A model generated the notes under the pieces. It did no database searches. It saw only the letters and a list, made by a program, of their open reading frames with translations, and had not been told where the DNA came from. DNA of 64,000 bases from Acidimicrobiales bacterium (GTDB lineage Bacteria > Actinomycetota > Acidimicrobiia > Acidimicrobiales > SHLQ01), in contig JAHDDK010000011.1 in NCBI GenBank assembly GCA_020629375.1, positions 7,782 through 71,781 of the forward strand, written 5' to 3'. Below are positions 1-12,832 of the stretch, in pieces. The position numbers and the translations under genes were made by a program. Within the stretch, counting starts at the first letter, position 1. Each line of letters starts with the position of its first letter.

Positions 1-141
1 ACTGCGGATCTCTCGCCGCAGGCTCGCAACCGGCTCGCACTGCGGATCTCTCGCCGCAGGCTCGCAACCGGCTCGCACTGCGGATCTCTCGCCCCAGGCT
101 CGCAACCGGCTCGCGCTGCGGATCTCTCGCCCCAGGCTCAG
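1..141. repeat. 38-bp tandem repeat, about 3.7 copies, open at the window edge
   Basis: Copies start at 1, 39, 77 and 115, each carrying the core CTGCGGATCTCTCGCC followed by a GC-rich half (CAGGCTCGCAACCGGCTCGC). Copies 1 and 2 are identical, copies 3 and 4 share a G-to-C change in the core, and copy 4 is cut short where it meets the end of the phosphodiesterase gene. The stop codon of that gene (138-140) lies inside the last partial copy. The array begins at or before base 1, so its full size is unknown. The copies abut without spacers, so this is a tandem array and not a CRISPR. Confidence 0.95.
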
Positions 142-1541
142 CGGACCTTGAGGTCTTGGGTGGCGTTGGCGACCGAGCCGGGGACCGGCGGAAGGCCCAA
201 CAGGTCGAGGGCGAGGTTGGCCATGTCGTGGCCACGGATGGGTTGGGTACCAATCATGGCGATCTGAGCACGGCCAGGATCTCGGCGATGCGGATTGAGG
301 TCGTACAAGTCGGCACCAGGCGCAACTCCGGGCCCCCAGACCGCGAACGGCACGATGTAGTTCTCCGGGATCTCTGCATCGCTGTGCAAGAACCCGTTGG
401 TTGGACCGCCGTGATCGCTCGTCACGATGATCGCCGTCGTGGCCGCCCACTCAGGGTTCGAACGGATGGCATCGACGAGGCGGCCGACGACGCCATCGGC
501 TTCGCGAAGTCCGTCTCGATACCCCGACGTCGCCCAGCCATGCTCGTGTCCGAACTCGTCGGGTGACCGCACGTGGTAGAACGCGAATCGCAGGGGCTCG
601 GTGTGTTCCAGCTCTTGGAGAAACCCATCGAGCGCGCCAACCGGATCATCACGTACGAAGAAGTCGATCTTGTCTCGACCGTTGTCGACACCAACCAGAT
701 CGGCCGCGCCGTTCTGTCCATTCCAGTTGCGGTCGATCATGTCGAACTTCGACTTGCCGGCCCACACACCCGTGCGGAATCCGTGGTCGTGTACCACGTC
801 GAAAATCGACGCCACGTACTCCCCCGCCACGTCGTGGATCGGCACGAGTAGATCTTCGTTGACGTCGACGCGATGACCGCCCGCGCCCCACACCGGACGC
901 CCGGTGAATTGCGACGTGTGGTTGGGCAGCGTCTTGGTGAGGTCAGCGTCGGTGCGGGCGTTGAGCGTCGACGCGCCGGCACCGAAGAGGGCCGCCGTGT
1001 TCGGCATCAGCTCGGATCGGACGTGGTCGCCGCGCAAGCCATCGATGCTGAGATGAATCACCCGCTGAACCAGCGGCGAATCGGTCACGACTGTCGCAAT
1101 GACCTGCTCGCACTCGACGACCTCCGTGTCGGCTGCGCAGCGATCGAACTGCCCGCCCCCGCGCACGCGGTCCGAGCCCTCGCCGCCAACCAGCCGGTCC
1201 GGCGCGCTGCCTCCCATGAGCCGGTCGTTGCCACGGCCACCCTGCAGGAAATCCCGGCCCGGTCCACCGAGAAGAACATCGTCGCCGGCTCCGCCCCGAA
1301 GCCGGTCGCGACCGGCGTCGCCACAGATCACATCGTTCCCACCCGAACCGTTCAGCACGTCGCGACCGCCGCCGCCGACGATCACGTCGTCGCCTTCGGT
1401 GCCCCAGATCACATCCGGGCCCGCCGTTCCGACGATGGTCGCGCGGAGCCCCCCACAGAACTGCCCCTGTGGCGCCGCAACAGAAGGCAGGCCTGCCACA
1501 GCAACAAGAACGACCACAAGGGCCACGGCTCCGCGACGCAT
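138..1541 (-). CDS. secreted RTX-repeat / type I phosphodiesterase (alkaline phosphatase superfamily) fusion
   Basis: This is a 467-residue exported protein with two parts. Residues 1-22 form a signal peptide (MRRG, a Val/Ala core, then VAAP). Residues about 45-130 hold roughly ten glycine-aspartate nonapeptides of the RTX/hemolysin calcium-binding type (GGAGDDVLL, GGRGNDRLM). Residues about 160-460 match the type I phosphodiesterase/nucleotide pyrophosphatase fold: metal-site Asp in LSIDGLRGD (about 167), the nucleophile region TKTLPNHTS (about 202-210), DEFGHEHG (about 328-335), SDHGG (about 375-379) and a late GHDM histidine. It probably hydrolyses a phosphodiester or phosphomonoester outside the cell; the substrate cannot be read from the sequence. 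RTX repeats usually sit at the C-terminal end of type I secreted proteins, so an N-terminal position behind a Sec-type signal is unusual. It lies downstream of ftsB with a 97-bp gap. Confidence 0.88.
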   Translation of the reverse strand: MRRGAVALVVVLVAVAGLPSVAAPQGQFCGGLRATIVGTAGPDVIWGTEGDDVIVGGGGRDVLNGSGGNDVICGDAGRDRLRGGAGDDVLLGGPGRDFLQGGRGNDRLMGGSAPDRLVGGEGSDRVRGGGQFDRCAADTEVVECEQVIATVVTDSPLVQRVIHLSIDGLRGDHVRSELMPNTAALFGAGASTLNARTDADLTKTLPNHTSQFTGRPVWGAGGHRVDVNEDLLVPIHDVAGEYVASIFDVVHDHGFRTGVWAGKSKFDMIDRNWNGQNGAADLVGVDNGRDKIDFFVRDDPVGALDGFLQELEHTEPLRFAFYHVRSPDEFGHEHGWATSGYRDGLREADGVVGRLVDAIRSNPEWAATTAIIVTSDHGGPTNGFLHSDAEIPENYIVPFAVWGPGVAPGADLYDLNPHRRDPGRAQIAMIGTQPIRGHDMANLALDLLGLPPVPGSVANATQDLKVR

Positions 1542-1638
1542 CGTGACTACGAGAGTACAACCCGAAACTCGACGATGGGATCGGGCAATCGATGCCGTCG
1601 ATCAGTTCGTCACCGCCGAATTGCCGGCCGACGTCGGA

Positions 1639-4989
<3,351 letters not shown>

Positions 4990-4990
<1 letters not shown>

Positions 4991-5565
4991 CAGCGGATCG
5001 GAACGACGTCGAGAAGTTCCTGATCCCACTCACCAACCCGCGACTCAACCGACGCATCCTCAAGAAGAACCAGGGCGTCCTGCTCGATTCGAGGCACCTC
5101 AGAATCGGCTCGGTCGAGCAGGATGCCCACCGTCACGATGTCGGCGATGTCATCGAACGCATCGCTGTCGCTGTCGAAGTCGGCAACTCGGGAAACAAGC
5201 TCGAGCTCGAACTCCGTCGCCTGGTTGCGCGCGGTATTCAGAACATCGATCACAACCGTTCGGGCTTCAGTCTCGTCGTCTGCCGTGGCCACGAAGCCGT
5301 TTTCATCGAGGGCCTGCAGCTGCGCTGACGTGGTCAGCCAACGCCGGGCGGCTGCGCGAGTCCAGTTGCCGTCGAGGCGGTCTTCTTGAATCGGCTCCGG
5401 GCCCTGCTCGATGAACCCAAGAACGCTTGCGTAGTCCGTGAACTCCGCCCGGCTGATCGAGTCGTCGCCGACCGACAACCCCCCACTTTCCGCCGCACCA
5501 CAACCGGTGGCGACGAGGCAGGCGAACACAACGAGCAGGAGACGTCGGAGAGTCACGGGATTCAT
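4990..5565 (-). CDS. lipoprotein, possibly SurA N-terminal-like
   Basis: This predicted 191-residue lipoprotein has a Lys/Arg-poor start, a hydrophobic core (LLLVVFACLVATG) and a lipobox ending at Cys22 (LVATGC). The segment VGDDSISRAEFTDYASVLGF after the lipobox resembles the start of SurA/PrsA-like chaperone domains. No peptidyl-prolyl isomerase domain follows. The rest is acidic and helical. A lipoprotein gene sits at this place between mfd and mazG/eno in many actinobacteria. Both ends overlap neighbours by four bases (ATGA with mfd at 5562-5565, ATGA with mazG at 4987-4990), so it belongs to the same transcript. The chaperone role is an inference. Confidence 0.75.
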
Positions 5566-8500
5566 GATGGCACCTCGGCAGGGGTTGGCGTTTCTTCGGG
5601 GGCGAGATCGTCGATGGCGAGCACGATGTTGGCTGCGAGGTCGCCCTTCTTCATGCCGAGCTGAAGGAACCCCCCGTCGGCCTCTCGGTAGGTGGAGTGC
5701 TTGTAGATCCGGTCGAGACGAATCTGTTTCGACGTCGGAAGCGTGAGTGGCGACATCCGCACCAGGTGGTCTGGGCCCCCGAATCCGGGGCCTTTGGCAA
5801 CGGTGAGCTCGGTGATGCCGGTCCGGATGCATGCGGCTCGCACACGAGCGACGTCGAGCAAGTTCGAGACCGGATCTGGGATCGGGCCGTACCGGTCTTT
5901 CCACTCCGTCTCGACGTCGATGACCTCGGCGGAGGTCGTGACCGCGGCCAGGCGCCGATACGCCTCGAGTCGCTGCTCTTCGGTCTCCATGTAGGACTCC
6001 GGGATGAACGCCTTCATCGGCAACTCGACCGTGAGCTCTTCGACCTCTTCGGGCACCTCGCCCTTCAGCTCCGATACGGCTTCGGTCACCATCTGGCAGT
6101 AGAGGTCGTACCCGACAGCTGCGATGTGCCCACTCTGACCGGTCCCAAGCAGGTTGCCAGCTCCGCGGATCTCGAGGTCGCGCATGGCGATCTTGAAGCC
6201 ACTCCCGAGGTCGGTCGCCTCCCCGATCGTCTTGAGCCGCTCGTACGCCTGCTCGGTGAGGGAGCGGTCCGGCGGGAACATCAGATAGGCGTACGCCCGT
6301 TGCCCGCTACGGCCCACCCGGCCTCGAAGCTGATGCATTTGACCGAGGCCGAGCAGGTCGGCCCGATCGACCACGAGGGTGTTGACCGACGGCATGTCGA
6401 TCCCTGACTCGATGATCGTCGTGCAGACCATGACGTCGTACTCGCCCTCCCAGAAGTCGAGGACGACCTGCTCGAGCGTCGCTTCGTCCATCTGCCCGTG
6501 GGCGATCGCGATTCGGGCTTCGGGGACGAGCTCGCGGATCTTCGCTGCCGTATGTTCGATGTCGAGGACCCGGTTGTGGACGAAGAACACTTGCCCTTCG
6601 CGCAACAGCTCGCGGCGGATGGCTTCTGCGATCGCTTTGTCGTTCTGCTCACCGACGTAGGTGAGGATGGGCTGGCGGGCTGCGGGCGCAGTCGACAACA
6701 ACGTCATGTCGCGTATGCCCGTGAGGCTCATCTCGAGGGTTCGAGGGACCGGCGTGGCCGTGAGCGTGAGCACATCGATGTTGGTGCGCAGACCCTTGAT
6801 CGCCTCCTTGTGCTTCACCCCGAAGCGCTGCTCCTCGTCGACGACCAACAGGCCCAGGTCTTTGAACTCGAGGTCCTGATTCAGCAACCGATGGGTGCCG
6901 ATCACGATGTCGACATCACCGCTGTTCACATCGGCGACGACCTTCTTCGCCTGCGCGTTCGTGAGGAAGCGAGAGAGCACCTCGACCCGCACCGGAAAGC
7001 TCGCCAACCGGTCCGAGAACGTCTGATGGTGCTGCTGGGCGAGCAGCGTCGTCGGCACGAGCACCGCGACCTGTTTGCCGTCCTGGACCGCCTTGAATGC
7101 GGCCCGAATCGCGATCTCGGTCTTGCCGAAGCCCACGTCGCCGACCACGAGGCGGTCCATCGGCCAGGCCCGCTCCATGTCGCCTTTGACCTCGGTGATC
7201 GCCGTCAACTGATCGGGTGTCTCCTCGAACGGGAACGACTCTTCGAGCTCGCGTTGGAACGGTGTGTCTTCGGCGAAGGCGTATCCCTCGGCGGTCACGC
7301 GCTTTTGGTAGAGCACGACGAGCTCTTGGGCGATCTCGGTGACTTCGGACCGAACCTTGGCCTTGGTCTTCTGCCAGTCGGAGCCGCCCATCTTTGACAG
7401 GCTCGGGCTGTCTCCACCGGTGTAGTGCCGGACGATGTCGATCTGGTCGGTCGGGACATACAACTTGTCGTCGCCGCGGTACTCGAGCAGGAGATAGTCG
7501 CGCTCCACTCCCCCGATCGCCCGCGTGACCATGCCTGCGAATCGAGCCACGCCGTGCTGGTGGTGGACGACGTAGTCGCCGGGCGTCAGATCGTCGAACG
7601 TGTCCTGCGCGGCCTGCTTGCGGGCTCGTGCCCGCCGATGGGTGCGGCGACGACCAGTGAGATCGGACTCCGACAACACGGCGACTTTGACCGACGTGAT
7701 CACGGCGCCTCGCTCGAGCGGCGCGACGACGATTCCGGAGGTCCGATCATCGGGCAGCGCGTCGAGCACCGGCAGATGGATGCCGGCGTCGGCCAGCAGA
7801 ACGGCAAGCCGTGCCGCAGTGCCCGCACCGTCGGCGGCGACCACGATCTGATAGCCGTCGGCCGTGAGCTGATGGAGCTGGTTGACCAGCGGCGGCGGGT
7901 CGCCGAGAGCCGCTTCCCAACCCGTCGCCGCCACGGTGGCGACATCGGGACCCTCGGGCGCGATCGTCATGGTCCACACCGGAGCGCCGGTACCGGACAG
8001 GATCCGATCGAACGGCAGGTGCAGCCGCGGGAAAGACTCGCCCTCGTCCGCGTCGCCAATGGCGCCCCACGTGCGAGCCAGCGTGGCCGCGAGGTCGGCT
8101 TCTTCGGCACCGATGTCCGCCGCCCGGTCACGCAGCCGTCGCGGCTCGACCAGCACGACGAGCGCGTCATCGCTCACGTGATCGATCAGCACCTCGTCGC
8201 GTTCAACCAGCCACGGCAGCCAGGACTCCATGCCGTCGAAGAAGTCGCCGTCGGCGAGCCGCTCCCACTGCTCGCGCCCCCACGGCTCCTTGGAGACGAG
8301 ATCTGCGGCCCGCTCACGTATCGCCTCGGTCGCCACGATCTCGCGGGCTGCGTGGATGACGACTTCGGAACGCGAGACCGTGGTGCGCTGGTCGTTGACC
8401 CCAAACTCACCCAGACGGTCGACCTCGTCGCCCCACAGATCGATGCGCACTGGGGCATCCGCGGTGGCGCCAAAGACGTCGACGATCGATCCCCGGATCG

Positions 8501-9032
8501 CGAACTGCCCACGGTTCTCGACCTGCGACTCGCGCCGGTATCCCCGATCGACGAGTCCTTCAGCGAGCTCGCCGATGTCGATCTGATCACCGACACCAAC
8601 GATGATCGGCTCGATCTCGTCGACCGCGGGCCCGAGCCGCTGCACGAGTGCCCGAGCGGGCGCAACAATCACTCGTGGTGCACGTTCGGGGTCGCGCAGG
8701 CGCCAGAGCACCTCCATCCGACGGCCCATCGTCTCAACGTTCGGGCTGATGCGCTCGAACGGGAGCGTCTCCCACGCAGGAAAGACCGTCACGTCGTCCT
8801 CGCCGAGGTAACGCGCCAGATCGTGGCGTAGCCGCTCAGCCTCCGCGCCCGACGGCACCGCCACGATCATCGGACGGCGCTCGGTCTCGGTGACGAGCGA
8901 CGCCAAGGTGAGCGGCCGCGCCGCTTCGGGCACCGCAATCGTGCCGGAGCGGCGACCGACCATCGCGATCACCCCAGGATCATCGCGTAGGGCACCGCTC
9001 AGCGGTGCCAACACCGCATCGGGGCCGATCAC
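5562..9032 (-). CDS. mfd: transcription-repair coupling factor Mfd
   Basis: This 1156-residue translocase removes RNA polymerase stalled at DNA lesions and recruits UvrA. Seen in order: a UvrB-like N-terminal module (about 1-330), the RNAP-interacting CarD-like domain ([18 protein letters not shown], about 490), the superfamily 2 helicase core with Walker [17 protein letters not shown] (about 640) and DEEQ box [10 protein letters not shown] (about 735), TATPVPRTL, the TRG-type motif region [17 protein letters not shown], and a C-terminal UvrA-binding regulatory domain. Length and motifs are complete. The start overlaps the pth stop (ATGA, 9029-9032) and the stop overlaps the lipoprotein start. 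Confidence 0.97.
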   Translation of the reverse strand: MIGPDAVLAPLSGALRDDPGVIAMVGRRSGTIAVPEAARPLTLASLVTETERRPMIVAVPSGAEAERLRHDLARYLGEDDVTVFPAWETLPFERISPNVETMGRRMEVLWRLRDPERAPRVIVAPARALVQRLGPAVDEIEPIIVGVGDQIDIGELAEGLVDRGYRRESQVENRGQFAIRGSIVDVFGATADAPVRIDLWGDEVDRLGEFGVNDQRTTVSRSEVVIHAAREIVATEAIRERAADLVSKEPWGREQWERLADGDFFDGMESWLPWLVERDEVLIDHVSDDALVVLVEPRRLRDRAADIGAEEADLAATLARTWGAIGDADEGESFPRLHLPFDRILSGTGAPVWTMTIAPEGPDVATVAATGWEAALGDPPPLVNQLHQLTADGYQIVVAADGAGTAARLAVLLADAGIHLPVLDALPDDRTSGIVVAPLERGAVITSVKVAVLSESDLTGRRRTHRRARARKQAAQDTFDDLTPGDYVVHHQHGVARFAGMVTRAIGGVERDYLLLEYRGDDKLYVPTDQIDIVRHYTGGDSPSLSKMGGSDWQKTKAKVRSEVTEIAQELVVLYQKRVTAEGYAFAEDTPFQRELEESFPFEETPDQLTAITEVKGDMERAWPMDRLVVGDVGFGKTEIAIRAAFKAVQDGKQVAVLVPTTLLAQQHHQTFSDRLASFPVRVEVLSRFLTNAQAKKVVADVNSGDVDIVIGTHRLLNQDLEFKDLGLLVVDEEQRFGVKHKEAIKGLRTNIDVLTLTATPVPRTLEMSLTGIRDMTLLSTAPAARQPILTYVGEQNDKAIAEAIRRELLREGQVFFVHNRVLDIEHTAAKIRELVPEARIAIAHGQMDEATLEQVVLDFWEGEYDVMVCTTIIESGIDMPSVNTLVVDRADLLGLGQMHQLRGRVGRSGQRAYAYLMFPPDRSLTEQAYERLKTIGEATDLGSGFKIAMRDLEIRGAGNLLGTGQSGHIAAVGYDLYCQMVTEAVSELKGEVPEEVEELTVELPMKAFIPESYMETEEQRLEAYRRLAAVTTSAEVIDVETEWKDRYGPIPDPVSNLLDVARVRAACIRTGITELTVAKGPGFGGPDHLVRMSPLTLPTSKQIRLDRIYKHSTYREADGGFLQLGMKKGDLAANIVLAIDDLAPEETPTPAEVPS

Positions 9033-9637
9033 CGATTGAACTCGTTCATGGTTGCCTCGACGCCGAGTTCGAGAATCGACTCGACCGCGTCGGCTGCGCG
9101 CTCGATCGCAATGTCGAGCTCGACACGGTCCTTCTTGCCGGGGCGACGCAACACATAGTCGGAGACGGACTGGCTGCCTGGGGGACGACCGATACCGATG
9201 CGGACGCGCGCGTAGTCCTGAGTCTTCGTGTGTTGCGTGATCGACTTCAGTCCGTTGTGCCCGGCGAGTCCGCCGCCGAGCTTGACCTTTACGACCCCGA
9301 CCTCGAGGTCGAGTTCGTCGTGCACGATGACAAGGCTCGTCGTTACATCATCGATCCCATGGCGTCGCATGAGATCACGCACGGACCGGCCGCTGTCGTT
9401 CATGAACGTCTGCGGGAAGGCCAGCGCGATTCGCTGCCCTCTCCGATTCGTCTCGGCCTGAAGCGCAGCCTGTTTCGACGGCTTCAGCTGAATGCCGTAG
9501 CGATCGGCGAGCACGTCGATCGCCTCCGCTCCGACGTTGTGCCGGGTTGCGGCGTATTTGTCGCCCGGGTTCCCCAGACCGACCGCTAAGAGGTCGGCCG
9601 GGGTCCCCGTGCGATCTTTGGATCGACGCGAGAACAT
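9029..9637 (-). CDS. pth: peptidyl-tRNA hydrolase
   Basis: Pth recycles peptidyl-tRNA released by abortive translation, cutting the ester bond between peptide and tRNA. The 202-residue protein shows the family's GLGNPGDKYAATRHNVG block with the catalytic His, PQTFMNDSG with the substrate-positioning Asn, VHDELDLEVG with the catalytic Asp and GGGLAGHNGLKSI. About 15 extra residues (MFSRRSKDRTGTPAD) precede the core, so a slightly later start is possible. It sits between rplY and mfd as in other actinobacteria and overlaps mfd by four bases. Confidence 0.96.
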   Translation of the reverse strand: MFSRRSKDRTGTPADLLAVGLGNPGDKYAATRHNVGAEAIDVLADRYGIQLKPSKQAALQAETNRRGQRIALAFPQTFMNDSGRSVRDLMRRHGIDDVTTSLVIVHDELDLEVGVVKVKLGGGLAGHNGLKSITQHTKTQDYARVRIGIGRPPGSQSVSDYVLRRPGKKDRVELDIAIERAADAVESILELGVEATMNEFNR

Positions 9638-9669
9638 CGCTCAGATCCGAGACGGGTCGGAGCGACTCG

Positions 9670-10329
9670 TCAGTCGTCGCCGCCGTCGGCGTCGCCGTCT
9701 GCGGCAGCGGGTGCCTCGCCCTCTTCGCCAGCGGCCGCAGCCTCTTCTTCGGCGCGCATGGCCTCGAGCGTCGAACGGGTGACCACGCCATTGGCAACGG
9801 CCTCGTCGGCGTCGACCTCCGTGCGCACGCCCTCGGGCAGCGCGACATCGGAAACCTTGATCGACTCGTTGACCTCGAGCTCAGAGATGTCGACCTCGAG
9901 CTCTGTCGGAATGTCGGATGGACGGGAGAGAACCGACAGGGTGAACATCACCTGGTCGACCATGCCCGACATCTGCGTCACGTTTCTCGCTTCGCCGGTG
10001 AGCACGACCGGCACGTCGACGGCCACCTCGGCGTTGGCGTCGAGACGGATGAAATCGACGTGGAGCACGTTGCGGCGTACGGGGTGACGCTGGATGTCCT
10101 TGACGATCGTGAGCTGCGTGTCGCCGTCGATCTCGAGATCGATCAGCGCGTTCACACCCGCTTCGGTGGTGAGGACCCGGCGCAGATCCGGCCAGTCGAC
10201 GCTGATCGACACGGGGTCCTGGCCGAGGCCATAGACCACGCCGGGTACACGGCCTTCGCGGCGGAGTCGTCGACTCGAACGGGTGCCGATCTCGCGACCG
10301 GTGTCTGCCTGGAGAAGTAGCTCGCTCAT
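9670..10329 (-). CDS. rplY: 50S ribosomal protein bL25 (CTC-type)
   Basis: This 219-residue bL25 of the long general stress (CTC) form binds 5S rRNA. The N-terminal 5S-binding domain covers about 1-95 (RRLRREGRVPGVVYG, then IVKDIQRHPVRRNVLHVDF). A beta-rich TL5/CTC domain covers about 96-185 with VDVPVVLTGEA and SELEVNESIKVSDV. The last 30 residues are an Ala/Glu/Asp-rich tail. The GGAAGG ribosome-binding site precedes the ATG. It is the first gene of the rplY-pth-mfd-lipoprotein-mazG block and is divergent from the site-2 protease gene across 105 bp, where both promoters must lie. Confidence 0.95.
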   Translation of the reverse strand: MSELLLQADTGREIGTRSSRRLRREGRVPGVVYGLGQDPVSISVDWPDLRRVLTTEAGVNALIDLEIDGDTQLTIVKDIQRHPVRRNVLHVDFIRLDANAEVAVDVPVVLTGEARNVTQMSGMVDQVMFTLSVLSRPSDIPTELEVDISELEVNESIKVSDVALPEGVRTEVDADEAVANGVVTRSTLEAMRAEEEAAAAGEEGEAPAAADGDADGGDD

Positions 10330-10434
10330 GGCGCCTTCCTTCGTCTAGAGGTGAATTGTGACCTGGTGATGGTATCGGCCCCACGCCGCGGTACCGCCGG
10401 GAATAGCCGAATCGGGTGGCCCGTTGTGACACCC

Positions 10435-11283
10435 ATGCGTGACTCCTTCACCCTCGGTCGCCTTCGAGGTATTTCGGTGGGGATGCACTGGACCGCGATC
10501 GTGGCCGCCGTGTTCATCGTCTCCAATCTCGCCGGCGTGCTCTTTCCGGCTCTTCTACCCGGTTCCTCGACAGCCGCCTACCTCGCGACGGCATCGGCTG
10601 CCGTCGTTCTGCTTGGCGGATCGATCGTCGCCCACGAGTTCGGTCACGCGTTGACCGGACGCGCCCGGGGTCAACGGGTCGACGGGATCACGCTATGGCT
10701 ACTCGGCGGAGTGGCCCGGCTCGAGGGCGAGCCCCGAACACCCCGCCACGCCGCCGAGGTCGCGGCCGCCGGCCCGGCGGTGAGTCTGGTGCTCGCAACC
10801 GTCGGACTCGTCGTTGCCGGTGCACTATCGCTTCTTGGAGGCACCGGACTTCTCGTCGCCTTGGCGTTCTACCTCGGCCTGCTCAACGCCGGCCTCGCGC
10901 TCTTCAACCTGCTGCCAGTCTTCCCACTCGACGGCGGCCGCATCCTGCAAGCCTGGTTCTGGCATCGCACAGGCGACACCGACACGGCAACGATTCGTGC
11001 GGCCGAGATCGGACGACGCGGAGGATGGGCAATGGCCGCTCTCGGAGCGCTGCTGGCGATCGGCGGCCAAGCCGGAGTCTCGCTCATGCTCGTCGGTGGA
11101 TTCGTCGTCCTCCAGGCCCGTGCCGAGCGGCAGCGTGCGCAGCGTCGTATCGCGCTCCGTTCCGCAACACGTCACCCTCTGTTTGCCTTCTTCGAGATGT
11201 TCGGCCAAGCGGTTCCGGCCCGTCGAGTCGCCACCGCCGATGCGACCATCATCGACACGACCGCCCGTCGACGACCCGACTGA
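10435..11283 (+). CDS. site-2 protease family zinc metalloprotease (M50)
   Basis: This is a 282-residue polytopic membrane protease, one of few plus-strand genes here. The zinc site HEFGH (about 67-71) lies in the second hydrophobic segment, and the second ligand motif FPLDGGRIL (about 163-171) lies in a later one, the hallmark of intramembrane M50 proteases (SpoIVFB/rhomboid-unrelated S2P group). No PDZ or CBS domain is seen, so this is the minimal form; the C-terminal 70 residues are basic and soluble. Members cleave membrane-bound regulators such as anti-sigma factors or signal-peptide remnants; the substrate here is unknown. The ATG at 10435 was chosen because the upstream in-frame stretch from 10351 has no family similarity. 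Confidence 0.88.
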   Translation: MRDSFTLGRLRGISVGMHWTAIVAAVFIVSNLAGVLFPALLPGSSTAAYLATASAAVVLLGGSIVAHEFGHALTGRARGQRVDGITLWLLGGVARLEGEPRTPRHAAEVAAAGPAVSLVLATVGLVVAGALSLLGGTGLLVALAFYLGLLNAGLALFNLLPVFPLDGGRILQAWFWHRTGDTDTATIRAAEIGRRGGWAMAALGALLAIGGQAGVSLMLVGGFVVLQARAERQRAQRRIALRSATRHPLFAFFEMFGQAVPARRVATADATIIDTTARRRPD

Positions 11284-11324
11284 GAAGCTGTGCGGGTAGG
11301 ACCCAGCCGCTGTCCGTTGAGCTC

Positions 11325-12095
11325 CTAAGCCAACTCGTACTCCTCGTACGTCAGAATTGCGTCGAACCCAAGCCGTTCATAGGCCCGACGCGCTGCGCCA
11401 TTCGATGCCGAGACGTTGAGGCCGATCGTGTCGATCCCCTCCGGAATTCGGGCGATGGCCCCCGCCGTCGTTCGGGCAGCCAACCCGTGCCCTCGCCGAT
11501 CTGGCCTCGTGAACACACCCCCGATTGCCGCAACGCCGTAGTGCTCGCTCACCACGTGCGTCCCCGCGATGGCGACGAGCTCCCCGCACTCACGCACCCC
11601 GGCGAACGTGCCCAACGACAGCATGTGAGGCAAGAAGAAGGCCGCTCCAGGTTCGGAGGCATACAGCTCCTCGACCTCATCGAGATCGTCGAGACCGAGC
11701 GGAACGATCGATGGTGCGTCGGGCAACGACTCCCTGGCCGTCAGCTCGTAGCGAATGTGCGGTGCTGCCCAGACCGCTGACCGATTGCCGAGGTCGGTGC
11801 TGGCTCCCGTCGGTGCAGTAACCAGCTGCCCTGACGGCAACGCCGGCACGATATCGGCGAGCAAGGCGCGGGTCGCCGCGGGATCCCGTGTGGATACGGC
11901 ATAGGTCGCCACGCCTTCTCCGTCCGGTAACCGAACGACGCCGACCACACCATCATCACGCCGATACCAATCGCTGGCGGACCAGAACGGCTCTTCGAGA
12001 TCGGCGAGCGCATAGATGTGTGCAGCTCGCTGATCGCTGAAGAAGGCCGCGAGTTCGGCGGGGTCTTCGACCCGATACAAACTGCGTGGGCTCAC
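11325..12095 (-). CDS. GNAT-family N-acetyltransferase
   Basis: This is a 256-residue protein with a C-terminal GNAT fold. The acetyl-CoA-binding motif A is visible as FTRPDRRGHGLAARTTAGAI (about 200-220), followed by the typical LNVSASNGAARRAYERLGF (motif B). The N-terminal half is a divergent, possibly second GNAT-like domain, as in the DUF4081/two-domain acetyltransferases. Substrate unknown. The start is a GTG at 12095 that overlaps the stop of the ABC ATPase gene (GTGA), so it is the last gene of the amino-acid transporter operon and may act on an imported amino acid or amine; that link is inferred from coupling alone. Confidence 0.82.
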   Translation of the reverse strand: MSPRSLYRVEDPAELAAFFSDQRAAHIYALADLEEPFWSASDWYRRDDGVVGVVRLPDGEGVATYAVSTRDPAATRALLADIVPALPSGQLVTAPTGASTDLGNRSAVWAAPHIRYELTARESLPDAPSIVPLGLDDLDEVEELYASEPGAAFFLPHMLSLGTFAGVRECGELVAIAGTHVVSEHYGVAAIGGVFTRPDRRGHGLAARTTAGAIARIPEGIDTIGLNVSASNGAARRAYERLGFDAILTYEEYELA

Positions 12096-12832
12096 AGGCG
12101 GCCAGCCTCGACGACTCGTGCGAGAAACTGTGCCGTGCGTTCGTGCTGCGGATCGGTGAACAACGTCGCTGGCGGTGCAGACTCGAGCACACGGCCCTCG
12201 TGAAGGAAGCACACTCGGTCGGCGACGTCTCTGGCAAACCCCATTTCGTGTGTGGCGAGCACCATCGTCATCCCTCCAGCGGCCAAGTCGCGGATGGCCG
12301 AGAGAACCTCGCCCACGAGTTCGGGGTCGAGCGCCGACGTGACCTCGTCGAGGAGCAGAATCTCGGGATCGCCAATCAGCGCCCGCACGATCGCGGCGCG
12401 CTGATTCTGACCACCCGAGATCCGGTTCGGGTACGAATCGGCGTGATCACCCAGGCCGAATCGCCCCAACATCTCCATCGCCCGCGCCTCGGCTTCGTCG
12501 CGTGCCATGCCAAGCGCTCGTCGCGGCCCGAGGGTCACGTTGTCGAGAACGGTCATATGCGGAAAAAGGTTGTACGACTGGAACACGATGCCGATCCGGC
12601 GTCGGATCGCATTGGCGTCGACCCCCTTGGCGCTGATCGTCTCGCCGTCGAGCCGAATCTCTCCGGCATCGATCGAGTCGAGCAAGTCCACACAGCGAAG
12701 CAGTGTCGACTTCCCGCAACCACTCGGCCCAATGAGGCAGACCACCTCATGGTCCTCGACCGTCAGGTCGATGCCGTTGAGAACTGGCCGGTCTCCATAC
12801 GCCTTGTGGACGCCGTCGAGTTCGAGAGTCAT
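12092..12832 (-). CDS. polar amino-acid ABC transporter, ATP-binding protein
   Basis: This 246-residue ATPase energises uptake of a polar amino acid (GlnQ/HisP-like family). Walker A is GPSGCGKSTLL (about 35-45), the Q-loop lies in FQSYNLFPHMTVLDNV, the signature is ISGGQNQRAAIVRAL, Walker B is EILLLDEVTSALDPE and the switch His is in VLATHEMGFA. The signature differs slightly from the usual LSGGQQQRVAIARAL. It overlaps the permease by four bases upstream and the GNAT gene by four bases downstream. Confidence 0.94.
   Translation of the reverse strand: MTLELDGVHKAYGDRPVLNGIDLTVEDHEVVCLIGPSGCGKSTLLRCVDLLDSIDAGEIRLDGETISAKGVDANAIRRRIGIVFQSYNLFPHMTVLDNVTLGPRRALGMARDEAEARAMEMLGRFGLGDHADSYPNRISGGQNQRAAIVRALIGDPEILLLDEVTSALDPELVGEVLSAIRDLAAGGMTMVLATHEMGFARDVADRVCFLHEGRVLESAPPATLFTDPQHERTAQFLARVVEAGRL

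Noticed and set aside
1..141. Possible CRISPR array at the left edge
   Set aside because: The units abut directly with no unique spacers, so it is a plain tandem repeat.
7425..8831. 468-codon plus-strand frame opposite mfd
   Set aside because: Antisense to a full set of Mfd motifs.
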